Assembly: GCF_002160015.1 (NCBI RefSeq)
Contig: NZ_NFJT01000027.1
Coordinates: 1 to 38,856 of the forward strand
From: Anaerofilum sp. An201
GTDB taxonomy: Bacteria > Bacillota > Clostridia > Oscillospirales > Ruminococcaceae
Reading direction: 5' to 3'
DNA length: 38,856 bases
The translations under genes were made by a program, and so were the position numbers. Position 1 is the stretch's first letter; every line of letters starts with the position of its first letter. This document shows positions 29,614 to 36,619 of the stretch, piece after piece. Below the pieces are notes generated by a model. That model had not been told where the DNA came from. It was given only the letters and a program-made list of their open reading frames with translations, and searched no databases.

Positions 29614-29850
29614 TGCACAGAGGTTGCGGATCGCATCAGTATTCGTCCCGCAAGGCCGCCGATCCATATGAGCGGGAAGAAAAAAGGGCCATTCGCCGAA
29701 AGCCTGTTTGTTCGGCAAGCGAGCAGGCTTGGACGCATGCTTCGAAAGGGCTGCGACTGTCACACGGCCCCGGGCGGTGTGGTGCGCTGTGCAATATGCA
29801 ATCTAATATATTATATTGCATATCTTGCCGGTTTTCAAGCCGGTTTTTTT
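29614..29850 (+). ncRNA. Lysine riboswitch (L box) controlling asd-dapA
   Basis: P1 closes the aptamer: TGCACAG (29614-29620) pairs perfectly with CTGTGCA (29787-29793). Between them are L-box landmarks: AGAGGTTGCGG at the start, GGGAAG, CGCCGAAAG near 29695, TTGGAC after the AGCCTG/CAGGCT hairpin, and GACTGTCAC at 29755-29763. The aptamer of about 180 nt is the usual size. Lysine binding would stabilise P1 and favour the terminator at 29828-29850, shutting off diaminopimelate/lysine synthesis. A near-perfect AT palindrome (29794-29823) sits between aptamer and terminator. Confidence 0.93.
29828..29850 (+). terminator. Lysine riboswitch terminator
   Basis: A short stem CCGGTT/AGCCGG (one G-U pair) with a TTCA loop, followed by seven T's. 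Confidence 0.85.
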
Positions 29851-29926
29851 ATATTCCGGTATTTTTGCGCAGCTTTGCGGACCAGAAGGCCCGGAAAGGT
29901 TTTGTAATGGGAAGGAATGAGGGTAC

Positions 29927-31009
29927 ATGAAAAAACAGTATCAAGTAGGCGTTGTGGGTGCCACCGGCATGGTGGGCCAGCGGTTTGTTTCTCTGCTGGA
30001 AAACCACCCCTGGTTCCATCTGGCCGTGGTGGCGGCTTCGCCCCGTTCGGCCGGCAAGCGGTATGAGGATGCGGTCGGTTCCCGCTGGGCCATGCCCACC
30101 CCGATGCCCGCACAGGCAAAGGAGCTGATCGTGATGGACGCCTCCGATGTGGAGGCGGTTGCCTCCAAGGTGGACTTTGTATTCTGCGCCGTGGATATGA
30201 AAAAAGAGGAGATCAAAGCGCTGGAGGAGGCCTATGCCAAAGCGGAGTGCCCGGTGGTTTCCAACAACAGCGCACACCGCTTCACCCCCGACGTGCCGAT
30301 GGTGGTGCCCGAGATCAACGCCGATCACATCCGCATCATCGAGGACCAGCGCAAGCGTCTGGGCACCAAGCGTGGCTTTGTGGCCGTGAAGTCCAACTGC
30401 TCGCTGCAGAGCTATGTGCCTGCGCTGCATCCGCTGATGGCCGATTTCGGCGTGAGCAAATGCTTGGTGTGCACCTACCAGGCCATCTCCGGCGCCGGCA
30501 AGACCTTTGAGACCTGGCCCGAGATGGTGGATAACTGCATCCCCTACATCGGCGGCGAGGAAGAGAAGAGCGAGAAAGAGCCGCTGAAGCTGTGGGGCCA
30601 TATTGAGAACGGCCAGATCGTGCCCGCCTCCTCCCCTGCCATCACTGCCCAGTGCCTGCGCATCCCCGTTTCCGACGGCCACATGGCGGCGGTGTTCGTC
30701 AGCTTCGACAAAAAGCCCACCAAGGAGCAGATCCTGGAAAAATGGGCCGCCTTCTCCGGCCCGGCACAGGAGCTGGAGCTGCCCAGCGCACCCAAACAGT
30801 TCCTGCATTATTTTGAAGAAGACAACCGCCCCCAGACCAAGCTGGACCGCAATTTGGAGAACGGCATGGCGGTATCCATCGGCCGCCTGCGCGAAGATAC
30901 GCAGTACGATTACAAATTTGTCTGTCTGTCCCACAACACCCTGCGCGGTGCTGCCGGCGGCGGTGTGCTGCTGGCCGAGCTGCTGGCCGCCAAGGGCTAT
31001 CTGGACTGA
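29927..31009 (+). CDS. asd: Aspartate-semialdehyde dehydrogenase, archaeal/fungal-type
   Basis: Reduces aspartyl phosphate to aspartate semialdehyde, the branch point to lysine/DAP, threonine and methionine. The 360-residue protein starts with the NADP-binding VGVVGATGMVGQRF; the catalytic Cys is Cys158 in KSNCSLQ. The length and the ENHPWFHL and AASPRSAGKRYEDAVG region fit the TIGR00978 (archaeal/fungal and some clostridial) subfamily rather than the classical bacterial one. It is the first gene after the lysine riboswitch and lies 25 nt before dapA. Confidence 0.95.
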   Translation: MKKQYQVGVVGATGMVGQRFVSLLENHPWFHLAVVAASPRSAGKRYEDAVGSRWAMPTPMPAQAKELIVMDASDVEAVASKVDFVFCAVDMKKEEIKALEEAYAKAECPVVSNNSAHRFTPDVPMVVPEINADHIRIIEDQRKRLGTKRGFVAVKSNCSLQSYVPALHPLMADFGVSKCLVCTYQAISGAGKTFETWPEMVDNCIPYIGGEEEKSEKEPLKLWGHIENGQIVPASSPAITAQCLRIPVSDGHMAAVFVSFDKKPTKEQILEKWAAFSGPAQELELPSAPKQFLHYFEEDNRPQTKLDRNLENGMAVSIGRLREDTQYDYKFVCLSHNTLRGAAGGGVLLAELLAAKGYLD

Positions 31010-31034
31010 GCTTTTTTGAAAGGAGCCTTTCACT

Positions 31035-31922
31035 ATGAAGCAAACTGTATTTACCGGCGCCGGCGTGGCGATCATCACCCCGATGTTCGAGGACGGTTCG
31101 ATCAACTACGATGAACTGGGCCGTATGATCGAAGACCAGATCGCGGGCGGCACTGACAGCATCATCATCTGCGGCACCACCGGCGAGGCGTCCACCATGC
31201 CCGACGAAGAGCATCTGGACTGCATCGAGTACGCCGTGAAGAAAACAGCCGGACGCATCCCTGTGATCGCCGGCACCGGTTCCAACGACACCCGTCACGC
31301 GGTGGCGCTGTCCTGTGAGGCGGTGCGCCGCGGCGCCGACGCCCTTCTGCAGGTGACCCCCTACTACAACAAAACCAACCAGGCCGGCCTGATCCGCCAT
31401 TTCACCGCTGTGGCCGACGTTGCCGGCGTGCCCATTCTGCTGTACAATGTGCCCAGCCGCACCGGTATGAACATTGCTCCGGCTACCTGCCTGGAGCTGT
31501 CGAAGCACCCGATGATCGTGGGCATCAAGGAGGCCAGCGGCAATATCAGCCAGGTGGCGCAGATCCATCAGCTGTGCGGCGACGACCTGGCCATCTACTC
31601 CGGCAACGACGACCAGATCATCCCCATTCTCGCTTTGGGCGGCAAGGGTGTGATTTCGGTGCTGTCCAACGTTGCACCCCGCAAGACACATGAGATCTGC
31701 CAGCTGTGGTTTGAAGGCAAAACCAAAGAGAGCCTGGCTTTGCAGATGGAAATGCTGCCGCTGTGCAGCGCGCTGTTCTGCGACGTGAACCCCATCCCTG
31801 TCAAGGCGGCCATGAACCTGCTGGGATACAAGGCCGGTTCCTGCCGCATGCCGCTGGGAGAGCTGTCGGCCGACAAGGCGGAGCTTCTGCGCACACAGCT
31901 GCAGCAGCACGGCCTTCTGTAA
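31035..31922 (+). CDS. dapA: 4-hydroxy-tetrahydrodipicolinate synthase
   Basis: Condenses pyruvate with aspartate semialdehyde, the first committed step to diaminopimelate and lysine. The 295-residue TIM-barrel protein has GTTGEAST, the YNVPSRTG motif with the catalytic Tyr, and the Schiff-base Lys165 in VGIKEASGN. The ATG follows GAAAGGAG. It shares the riboswitch-controlled transcript with asd, and a terminator follows. Confidence 0.97.
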   Translation: MKQTVFTGAGVAIITPMFEDGSINYDELGRMIEDQIAGGTDSIIICGTTGEASTMPDEEHLDCIEYAVKKTAGRIPVIAGTGSNDTRHAVALSCEAVRRGADALLQVTPYYNKTNQAGLIRHFTAVADVAGVPILLYNVPSRTGMNIAPATCLELSKHPMIVGIKEASGNISQVAQIHQLCGDDLAIYSGNDDQIIPILALGGKGVISVLSNVAPRKTHEICQLWFEGKTKESLALQMEMLPLCSALFCDVNPIPVKAAMNLLGYKAGSCRMPLGELSADKAELLRTQLQQHGLL

Positions 31923-31944
31923 AAACCGCTTTGCCATATATCCG

Positions 31945-31972
31945 CGCCGGACTATCCTCCGGCGCTTTTTTG
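31945..31972 (+). terminator. Intrinsic terminator after dapA
   Basis: A perfect 8-bp stem GCGCCGGA/TCCGGCGC (31945-31952 with 31959-31966) followed by six T's. Confidence 0.93.
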
Positions 31973-31984
31973 TATCGCATTGGA

Positions 31985-32290
31985 ATGATCTGGAGGTATT
32001 TGTATGAAACGGAGCATAAAAATACTTTCCCTATACTGGCAGCTGCCAGCATCTGCACAGCGGAAAAAACCTTTGTGTGCAGTGATTTTACAGGAAATAC
32101 CACCTATCTGTACACCTACGACAGCGGTGTTCCGGTGCTCGTGACCTTCCTGGCGGGAGAGGACGGAGCGGTGGCAGCGCACGGCAGCTTTGTGCTTTCC
32201 GAGGATTTCGGCACGGAAAGCGCAGCGGACATCCGCCAGTCTCTCGAAACGTTTGGGATCGCTGCGGAAGTGGAAGAAATAGAAAGATAA
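31985..32290 (+). CDS. Hypothetical protein, probably frameshifted at its 5' end
   Basis: I do not recognise this protein. An open frame of 101 codons runs from ATG 31985. Its codon use is coding-like from about 32045 to the TAA, but not in the first 20 codons. The best translation signal, GGAGG 7 nt before ATG 32004, belongs to a different frame that starts MKRSIK and stops after 47 codons. Joining the frames by a -1 shift in the five-A run at 32018-32022 would give MKRSIKNTFPILAAASIC, a signal-peptide-like start. The gene stands alone between the dapA terminator and the dapB promoter. The true start and intactness are uncertain. Confidence 0.5.
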   Translation: MIWRYLYETEHKNTFPILAAASICTAEKTFVCSDFTGNTTYLYTYDSGVPVLVTFLAGEDGAVAAHGSFVLSEDFGTESAADIRQSLETFGIAAEVEEIER

Positions 32291-32346
32291 GCGAAGATCC
32301 GGGGAATTTTTCTTTCGTTTTCGGGATGGAACTGCGGGGCAAAACG

Positions 32347-32355
32347 TGCTATACT
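32347..32355 (+). promoter_or_regulatory. Extended -10 promoter of dapB
   Basis: TGCTATACT gives an extended -10 (TATACT at 32350-32355), 38 nt before the dapB start codon. No good -35 is seen. Confidence 0.55.
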
Positions 32356-32392
32356 ATTTCTATAAATCTTGTCGAAAAAAGGGTGAATCCAG

Positions 32393-33151
32393 ATGGTAAA
32401 AATCGCAATTCAGGGAATCAACGGACGTATGGGACAGGCTTTGTGCCGCCTGATCGCCCAGCGTTCCGACTGCACCGTAGTGGCAGGCATCGACCTGAAC
32501 GCCCAGCCCGACGCTGTGCCCCCGGTCTACGCAAGCCTGGACGAAATGCCGTGCGTTCCCGATGTGCTGATCGATTTTTCTTCTCCGGCCGCAACGGCAA
32601 AGGCGGTTGGATACTGTGCCGAGCACACACTGCCGGTCGTCGTGTGCACCACCGGCCTCGATCCCGAAACCGAACAGGCATTGCAGCGCCTGGCCGGTAC
32701 CACCGCCGTGTTTAAAAGCGCGAATATGTCGATGGGCATCAACCTGCTGGCGGAACTGGCGCGCAAAGCGGTGCAGACACTCGGCCTTGCCTACGACATC
32801 GAGGTGATTGAGAAACACCATCACAACAAGGTGGACGCTCCCAGCGGCACCGCGCTGATGCTGGCAGAGGAAATGAATGAGGCCAGCGGGCATATGTATG
32901 AGTATGTATACGACCGTCACGCCGTGCGCAAGGCGCGCGATGTGCACGAGATGGGCCTGCATGCCGTGCGCGGCGGCAGCATTGTGGGCGAACACGAGAT
33001 CCTGTTCTGCGGTCCCGACGAAGTGATCACGCTTTCCCACAGTGCCGCCTCGCGCGAGGTGTTCGCAAACGGCGCGGTCAATGCCGCCGTGTTCCTTGCC
33101 GGCAAGGGGCCGGGATTCTATTCGATGAAGGATATGATGCGACATGAATAA
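32393..33151 (+). CDS. dapB: 4-hydroxy-tetrahydrodipicolinate reductase
   Basis: Second step of the diaminopimelate/lysine route, reducing the DapA product with NAD(P)H. The 252-residue protein has the nucleotide-binding start IAIQGINGRMGQAL, the DFSSP and VVCTTGL segments, and the substrate-binding EKHHHNKVDAPSGTA. It is separated from asd-dapA by a terminator and has its own promoter, so the riboswitch should not directly control it. It overlaps capA by 8 nt. Confidence 0.97.
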   Translation: MVKIAIQGINGRMGQALCRLIAQRSDCTVVAGIDLNAQPDAVPPVYASLDEMPCVPDVLIDFSSPAATAKAVGYCAEHTLPVVVCTTGLDPETEQALQRLAGTTAVFKSANMSMGINLLAELARKAVQTLGLAYDIEVIEKHHHNKVDAPSGTALMLAEEMNEASGHMYEYVYDRHAVRKARDVHEMGLHAVRGGSIVGEHEILFCGPDEVITLSHSAASREVFANGAVNAAVFLAGKGPGFYSMKDMMRHE

Positions 33152-34499
33152 CAACAATCGTCCACCGCGGCCCGAGAACCGGCCGCTCACTCCGGCCGAA
33201 CAGGCTGCCGCACGCCGTCGTGCCGCGCGCAGCAAGGAACGCCGCCGCCGCAAACGCCGCCGGCAGCGCATCTTGCTGTTGGCTGCTTTTTTGCTGTTCG
33301 CAGTGCTGCTGGCTGTCGCCGCCTTTGCAATGGGCAAAAATCTGGCCGGCACAGGCAAAGCCCCCGACAGCTCTTCCCTTCCCGTTTCCACGCCGGAACC
33401 CACCCCCACTCCCACGCCGGAACCGGTCGTGACAACGGTGAAAGTATCCGCAACCGGCGACAATCTTATCCACGACGCCCTGTATAAGCAGGCAAACCGC
33501 CGGGCCGGCGGAAGCGGATTCGATACCGTGGTGGGATACGATTTCGGCGCTTTGTACGAGCATGTCGCTCCCTTCTACAAGGACTACGACGTGAACTGGC
33601 TGAACCAGGAAACGCTTGTCACCGACGAGCTGGAGCCTTCCAATTATCCCTGCTTCTCCACCCCCGGTGATCTGGGCCGCCACATGTACGATCTTGGGTT
33701 CCGGGTGTTCAGCTTGTCGAACAATCATACATACGACAAGGGCAGCGCCGGCATTGCGGCCACCCGCCGCTTCTGGGACAGCATGCCGGACGATTGTCTG
33801 ACCACCGGCCTTGTCTCCAACGACGACGATGACAGCGCCATCACGTTGCAGACGGTGAACGGCGTCACCATCGCCTACCTCTCGTACACCGACCACACCA
33901 ACGGCATCCCGCAGCCGTCCGACGCAGAGGCGCATGTGATCCTCTCTTCGCAGACCGATGTGATCCAGCGGCAGGTTTCCCGCGCGGCGGAACTGGCCGA
34001 TTTTGTTCTGGTGGGCATGCACTGGGGAATTGAGAACAGCCACACCATTTCCGATTCGCAGCGCGCGATGGCGCAGCAGCTGGCCGACTGGGGCGCAGAC
34101 GTGGTGATCGGCACGCACCCGCATGTTGTGCAGGATATGCAGTGGCTCACCTCGGCGGACGGGCGTCAGGTCCTGGTGGCATACTCGCTGGGCAACTTTG
34201 TATCCGCCCAGTCGGTTGGCGACAATCTGATCGGCATGACAATGACCTTCGATCTCACCAAAACCCAGAATCCGGACAGTTCGATCGAAACGATGGTATC
34301 CAACGGCAAGGCGCATCCCACTGTCACGCACTATGACAGCGGATATTCCAATATCACCTGCTATTTCTTCAAAGACTACACAGAGGAGCTGGCAAACCGT
34401 CACGGAGTGCGCAGCAACACCCCCGCTTTCAGCTATGAGTACATCCGCAGCGTGCTGGAAACGAACGTCAGCCCCGAATTTCTGGATCTGGCTGCCTGA
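33144..34499 (+). CDS. CapA family (poly-gamma-glutamate capsule synthesis-like) membrane-anchored protein
   Basis: A 451-residue protein with an Arg-rich cytoplasmic N-terminus (about residues 1-45), one membrane helix (about 46-66), a Thr/Pro linker (about 78-95), and an extracellular CapA (PGA_cap) domain of the calcineurin-like metallophosphoesterase type. Metal-binding motifs are visible: ATGDNLIHD, SNNHTYDKG, GMHWGIE and GTHPHVVQD. CapA acts in poly-gamma-glutamate export or assembly, but no capB or capC is nearby, so the substrate is unknown. The ATG overlaps the end of dapB, so the two are translationally coupled. Confidence 0.9.
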   Translation: MNNNNRPPRPENRPLTPAEQAAARRRAARSKERRRRKRRRQRILLLAAFLLFAVLLAVAAFAMGKNLAGTGKAPDSSSLPVSTPEPTPTPTPEPVVTTVKVSATGDNLIHDALYKQANRRAGGSGFDTVVGYDFGALYEHVAPFYKDYDVNWLNQETLVTDELEPSNYPCFSTPGDLGRHMYDLGFRVFSLSNNHTYDKGSAGIAATRRFWDSMPDDCLTTGLVSNDDDDSAITLQTVNGVTIAYLSYTDHTNGIPQPSDAEAHVILSSQTDVIQRQVSRAAELADFVLVGMHWGIENSHTISDSQRAMAQQLADWGADVVIGTHPHVVQDMQWLTSADGRQVLVAYSLGNFVSAQSVGDNLIGMTMTFDLTKTQNPDSSIETMVSNGKAHPTVTHYDSGYSNITCYFFKDYTEELANRHGVRSNTPAFSYEYIRSVLETNVSPEFLDLAA

Positions 34500-34523
34500 G
34501 GGATCGAACCAAAATCATTCACA

Positions 34524-34570
34524 ATAAAAGGGCGGCCGCTCTGCACACAAGCAGGCGGCCGTCCTTTTAT
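34524..34570 (+). terminator. Bidirectional terminator between capA and the small membrane gene
   Basis: Arms of 16 nt (34524-34539 with 34555-34570, one mismatch) centred on CGGCCGC, with A-runs on the left and T-runs on the right, so it can act in both directions. The stop codon of the convergent 63-codon gene lies in its right arm. Confidence 0.88.
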
Positions 34571-34758
34571 TCTTCTGCATATTCCACGTCATCCGTTTGC
34601 TCGTCTTTTCCCGTGAACTTTCGCACAAGGTGCAGGATCATGTACGCGATTCCCCACAGGACGGCTCCCACCAGAACAAAGCCCAACACGCCCATGCCAA
34701 CCAGCCAAAACATCGTGCTGACTGCGCTGTCTGCTGCAACGAAAAAATACTGTGCCAT
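34567..34758 (-). CDS. Small single-span membrane protein, unknown function
   Basis: A 63-residue protein that I do not recognise. A short N-terminus (MAQYFFVAADSAVST) leads into a hydrophobic stretch of about 30 residues (WLVGMGVLGFVLVGAVLWG onward), then HLVRKFTGKDEQ and an acidic tail. A purine-rich AGGAGGAAAGGA precedes the ATG by about 12 nt; an in-frame TTG further upstream is possible. It has a minus-strand promoter and is convergent with capA. Confidence 0.65.
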   Translation of the reverse strand: MAQYFFVAADSAVSTMFWLVGMGVLGFVLVGAVLWGIAYMILHLVRKFTGKDEQTDDVEYAEE

Positions 34759-34839
34759 AACCAAGCCTATTCCTTTCCTCCTGCGCAAAACAACGCTGGA
34801 AAACCAGCTTTTCCTTTGAGCAGCTTCGTGATTGGTTTT

Positions 34840-34871
34840 ATTATATCATATTTTCAAACTGGATATGTCAA
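34840..34871 (-). promoter_or_regulatory. Promoter of the 63-codon membrane protein gene
   Basis: On the minus strand, TTGACA (34871-34866) and TATAAT (34845-34840) are 20 nt apart; TGATATAAT supplies an extended -10 that can offset the long spacer. Confidence 0.55.
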
Positions 34872-34938
34872 ATTGATGAGGGAACACTGCTAAATTTTTG
34901 AGACTCTTTTTGGTTAAAAAATCAAATATGCAGTCCGC

Positions 34939-34967
34939 TTGACGAAAATGCTCTTTTTTGCTATAAT
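34939..34967 (+). promoter_or_regulatory. Consensus promoter of the MATE leader transcript
   Basis: TTGACG (34939-34944) and a perfect -10 TATAAT (34962-34967) are 17 nt apart. Transcription would start near 34974, leaving about 130 nt of leader before the MATE gene. Confidence 0.9.
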
Positions 34968-34990
34968 CATTCAGACGTAAAATTTAAAAT

Positions 34991-35086
34991 ATGCGCTGGC
35001 TTTGCCGCCGGGTAAAGTCTGTATGCGCCTGTGTTTGTTCCGGTAGGCCGAAAGCAGGAACAAATGCAGGCGCTTTTTCTGCATAG
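34991..35086 (+). CDS. Putative leader peptide of the MATE gene (31 codons)
   Basis: An ATG about 17 nt from the predicted transcript start opens a frame of 31 codons, beginning MRWLCRRVKSVCACVCSGRP and ending at TAG 35084-35086. It is rich in Arg and Cys and spans the whole attenuator terminator. No Shine-Dalgarno sequence precedes it; the short upstream stretch is AT-rich. The ORF would couple ribosome position to folding of the leader. It could also be a chance frame, so confidence is moderate. Confidence 0.5.
   Translation: MRWLCRRVKSVCACVCSGRPKAGTNAGAFSA
35025..35078 (+). terminator. Attenuator terminator in the MATE leader
   Basis: A fully paired 17-bp stem (35025-35041 with 35057-35073, two G-U pairs), a 15-nt loop and five T's, located between promoter and coding sequence. 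An upstream alternative hairpin, CTTTGCC/GGTAAAG capped by GCCG and extended by two copies of ATGCGC (34991-34996 and 35023-35028) whose GCGC parts can pair, overlaps the left arm and could act as an antiterminator. Confidence 0.88.
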
Positions 35087-35102
35087 AAAGGAAGGAAAGT
35101 AC

Positions 35103-36428
35103 GTGCTGTTTCGTTCGTTTTCAAAGTACGCCTTTTTGAACATCCTGGGAATGATCGGTTTATCCTGTTATATCCTGGCCGACACTTATTTCATTTCGGC
35201 GCGGCTGGGTGCGCCGGGACTGGCCGCATTGAACCTGGTGCTGCCGGTCTACTCCTGCATCAACGCAACCGGTTTGATGATCGGCATTGGGGGCGCCACC
35301 CGCTATTCGCTGGACGGCGGCGCGGAAGGCAGAGCCTCGTCTGTGTTTGGCCGCACCGCCGGCCTGGGCCTTTTGTTTGGCCTTGTATGTGTTTTGATCG
35401 GCGTAACGCTGCATCGGCCGATCGTACACGGTTTGGGGGCATACGGCGAAATGGAGCCCCTTGCCGACATCTATCTGCAGACGATCCTGTGCTTTGCCCC
35501 TTTCTTTGTTCTGAACAACATCGTGCTGGCCTTTGTCCGCAACGACGGTTCTCCGCAGCTTTCCATGTGCGCCATGCTGACCGGCAGCTTTTCCAATATT
35601 TTGCTGGACTATGTCTTTATGTACCCGTTGGGGATGGGCATGTTCGGCGCTGCTTTCGCCACCGGACTGGCGCCGGTCATCAGCCTGGCTGTGCTCTCGC
35701 TTCACTTCATCAAAGGGCCGCGGCGGATCTTGCCCCGGGTTTCTCTGCCGGGATACCGCACCCTGCTGGACTGCGGACGTTTGGGCGGCGCTGCCTTTGT
35801 CAACGAAATATCTTCGGGCGTGGTGCTGTTTGTCTTTAACCGCGTGGTCCTCACCATCAGCGGGGAAACGGGCGTTGCAGCATACGGCGTGGTGGCCAAT
35901 CTTGCCCTGGTGGCCATGTCCATCTTCACCGGCCTGTGCCAGGGCAGCCAGCCGCTGATCAGCCGCTTTCATGGCCAGGGCGACGATCATCGGGAGAAAA
36001 CGGTGCGCCGCTATGCGCTTGTGTCCTCCTTTGTGCTGGGAAGTGCAGTGGCCATGCTGGCGCTCTGCTTCCCGGCTCAGCTCACCGCCCTTTTCAACAG
36101 CGCGGGAGATGCTCAGCTGGCACAAATTGCCGAAAGAGGCATTCGGCTGTATTTCCTCGGGTTCCCTCTGGCCGGCATCAACCTGGTCGTCGCGATCTGT
36201 CTGGCCGCCAGCGAACACGGAACCTTCTCCTTCACGCTGGCGCTGGCGCGCGGATGTGTGGTGATCCTTCCGGTGACCCTGCTCCTGAGCAGCATCTGGG
36301 GGATGGACGGTGTCTGGCTGTCCTTTCCGGTGACCGAAGCCATCACGCTGGTGTACGCATTCGTGCTGTTGCGGATCACAAAAAAGCCCGCCTTCCAGAA
36401 CCTTCCGAACCATCGCCGCATATCATAA
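35103..36428 (+). CDS. MATE family multidrug/toxin exporter
   Basis: A 441-residue membrane protein with about 12 predicted helices of the MATE family, exporting drugs or metabolites with a Na+ or H+ gradient. It begins FRSFSKYAFLNILGMIGLSCYILADTYF (given in parts: KYAFLNILGMIG, then YILADTYFIS), typical of the DinF/MepA-like branch, with a duplicated half starting near RTLLDCGRLGGAAFVNEI. I start at GTG 35103, close behind AAGGAAGG and after the attenuator; an upstream in-frame start at 35031 would lie inside the terminator stem. The substrate is unknown. spoVM follows 48 nt later on the same strand. Confidence 0.93.
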   Translation: MLFRSFSKYAFLNILGMIGLSCYILADTYFISARLGAPGLAALNLVLPVYSCINATGLMIGIGGATRYSLDGGAEGRASSVFGRTAGLGLLFGLVCVLIGVTLHRPIVHGLGAYGEMEPLADIYLQTILCFAPFFVLNNIVLAFVRNDGSPQLSMCAMLTGSFSNILLDYVFMYPLGMGMFGAAFATGLAPVISLAVLSLHFIKGPRRILPRVSLPGYRTLLDCGRLGGAAFVNEISSGVVLFVFNRVVLTISGETGVAAYGVVANLALVAMSIFTGLCQGSQPLISRFHGQGDDHREKTVRRYALVSSFVLGSAVAMLALCFPAQLTALFNSAGDAQLAQIAERGIRLYFLGFPLAGINLVVAICLAASEHGTFSFTLALARGCVVILPVTLLLSSIWGMDGVWLSFPVTEAITLVYAFVLLRITKKPAFQNLPNHRRIS

Positions 36429-36476
36429 GGGCAGAGGATCGTCTTCCGGCGCCATTCTTTGAAGGAGGTTTTCCGT

Positions 36477-36557
36477 ATGCAAATTGTTGTGATCAAAAGC
36501 CCGCGGTTTTTGGCCGGTATCCTGCGCCGCGCTTTCCACATCAGCAAGGAATCCTGA
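36477..36557 (+). CDS. spoVM: Stage V sporulation protein M (26 residues)
   Basis: The tiny amphipathic peptide MQIVVIKSPRFLAGILRRAF plus HISKES matches SpoVM in exact length (26) and layout: a short hydrophobic start, IK.P+FL.GI in the middle, and a basic amphipathic helix. SpoVM binds the positively curved outer forespore membrane and anchors SpoIVA, starting spore coat and cortex assembly. A strong GAAGGAGG sits 8 nt before the ATG. It lies between the MATE gene and a terminator. A sigma-E promoter is expected; I see only a weak -10-like CATATCAT at 36419-36426. Confidence 0.9.
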   Translation: MQIVVIKSPRFLAGILRRAFHISKES

Positions 36558-36580
36558 AACGCAAATCTCCACATACAGAG

Positions 36581-36616
36581 AAAGACACCGTGCAGCAATG
36601 CTGTACGGTGTCTTTT
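36581..36616 (+). terminator. Terminator after spoVM (convergent with the wall hydrolase gene)
   Basis: A 16-bp stem (36581-36596 with 36600-36615, one G-U pair) with a 3-nt loop, flanked by AAA and TTTT. It serves spoVM and probably also the minus-strand hydrolase gene that stops at 36620. Confidence 0.9.
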
Positions 36617-36619
36617 CGA

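Noticed and set aside
29613-29930. 105-codon open frame in the asd leader
   Set aside because: It lies entirely within the lysine riboswitch and its terminator; the RNA landmarks explain this sequence better than a protein.
34789-34940. AT-rich stretch as a possible replication origin or attachment site
   Set aside because: The AT-richness is accounted for by two divergent promoters; no DnaA-box cluster, direct repeats or integrase is present.
36390-36426. Possible sigma-E promoter before spoVM (CATATCAT)
   Set aside because: Only a -10-like element is visible, overlapping the end of the MATE gene; no -35 is recognisable.
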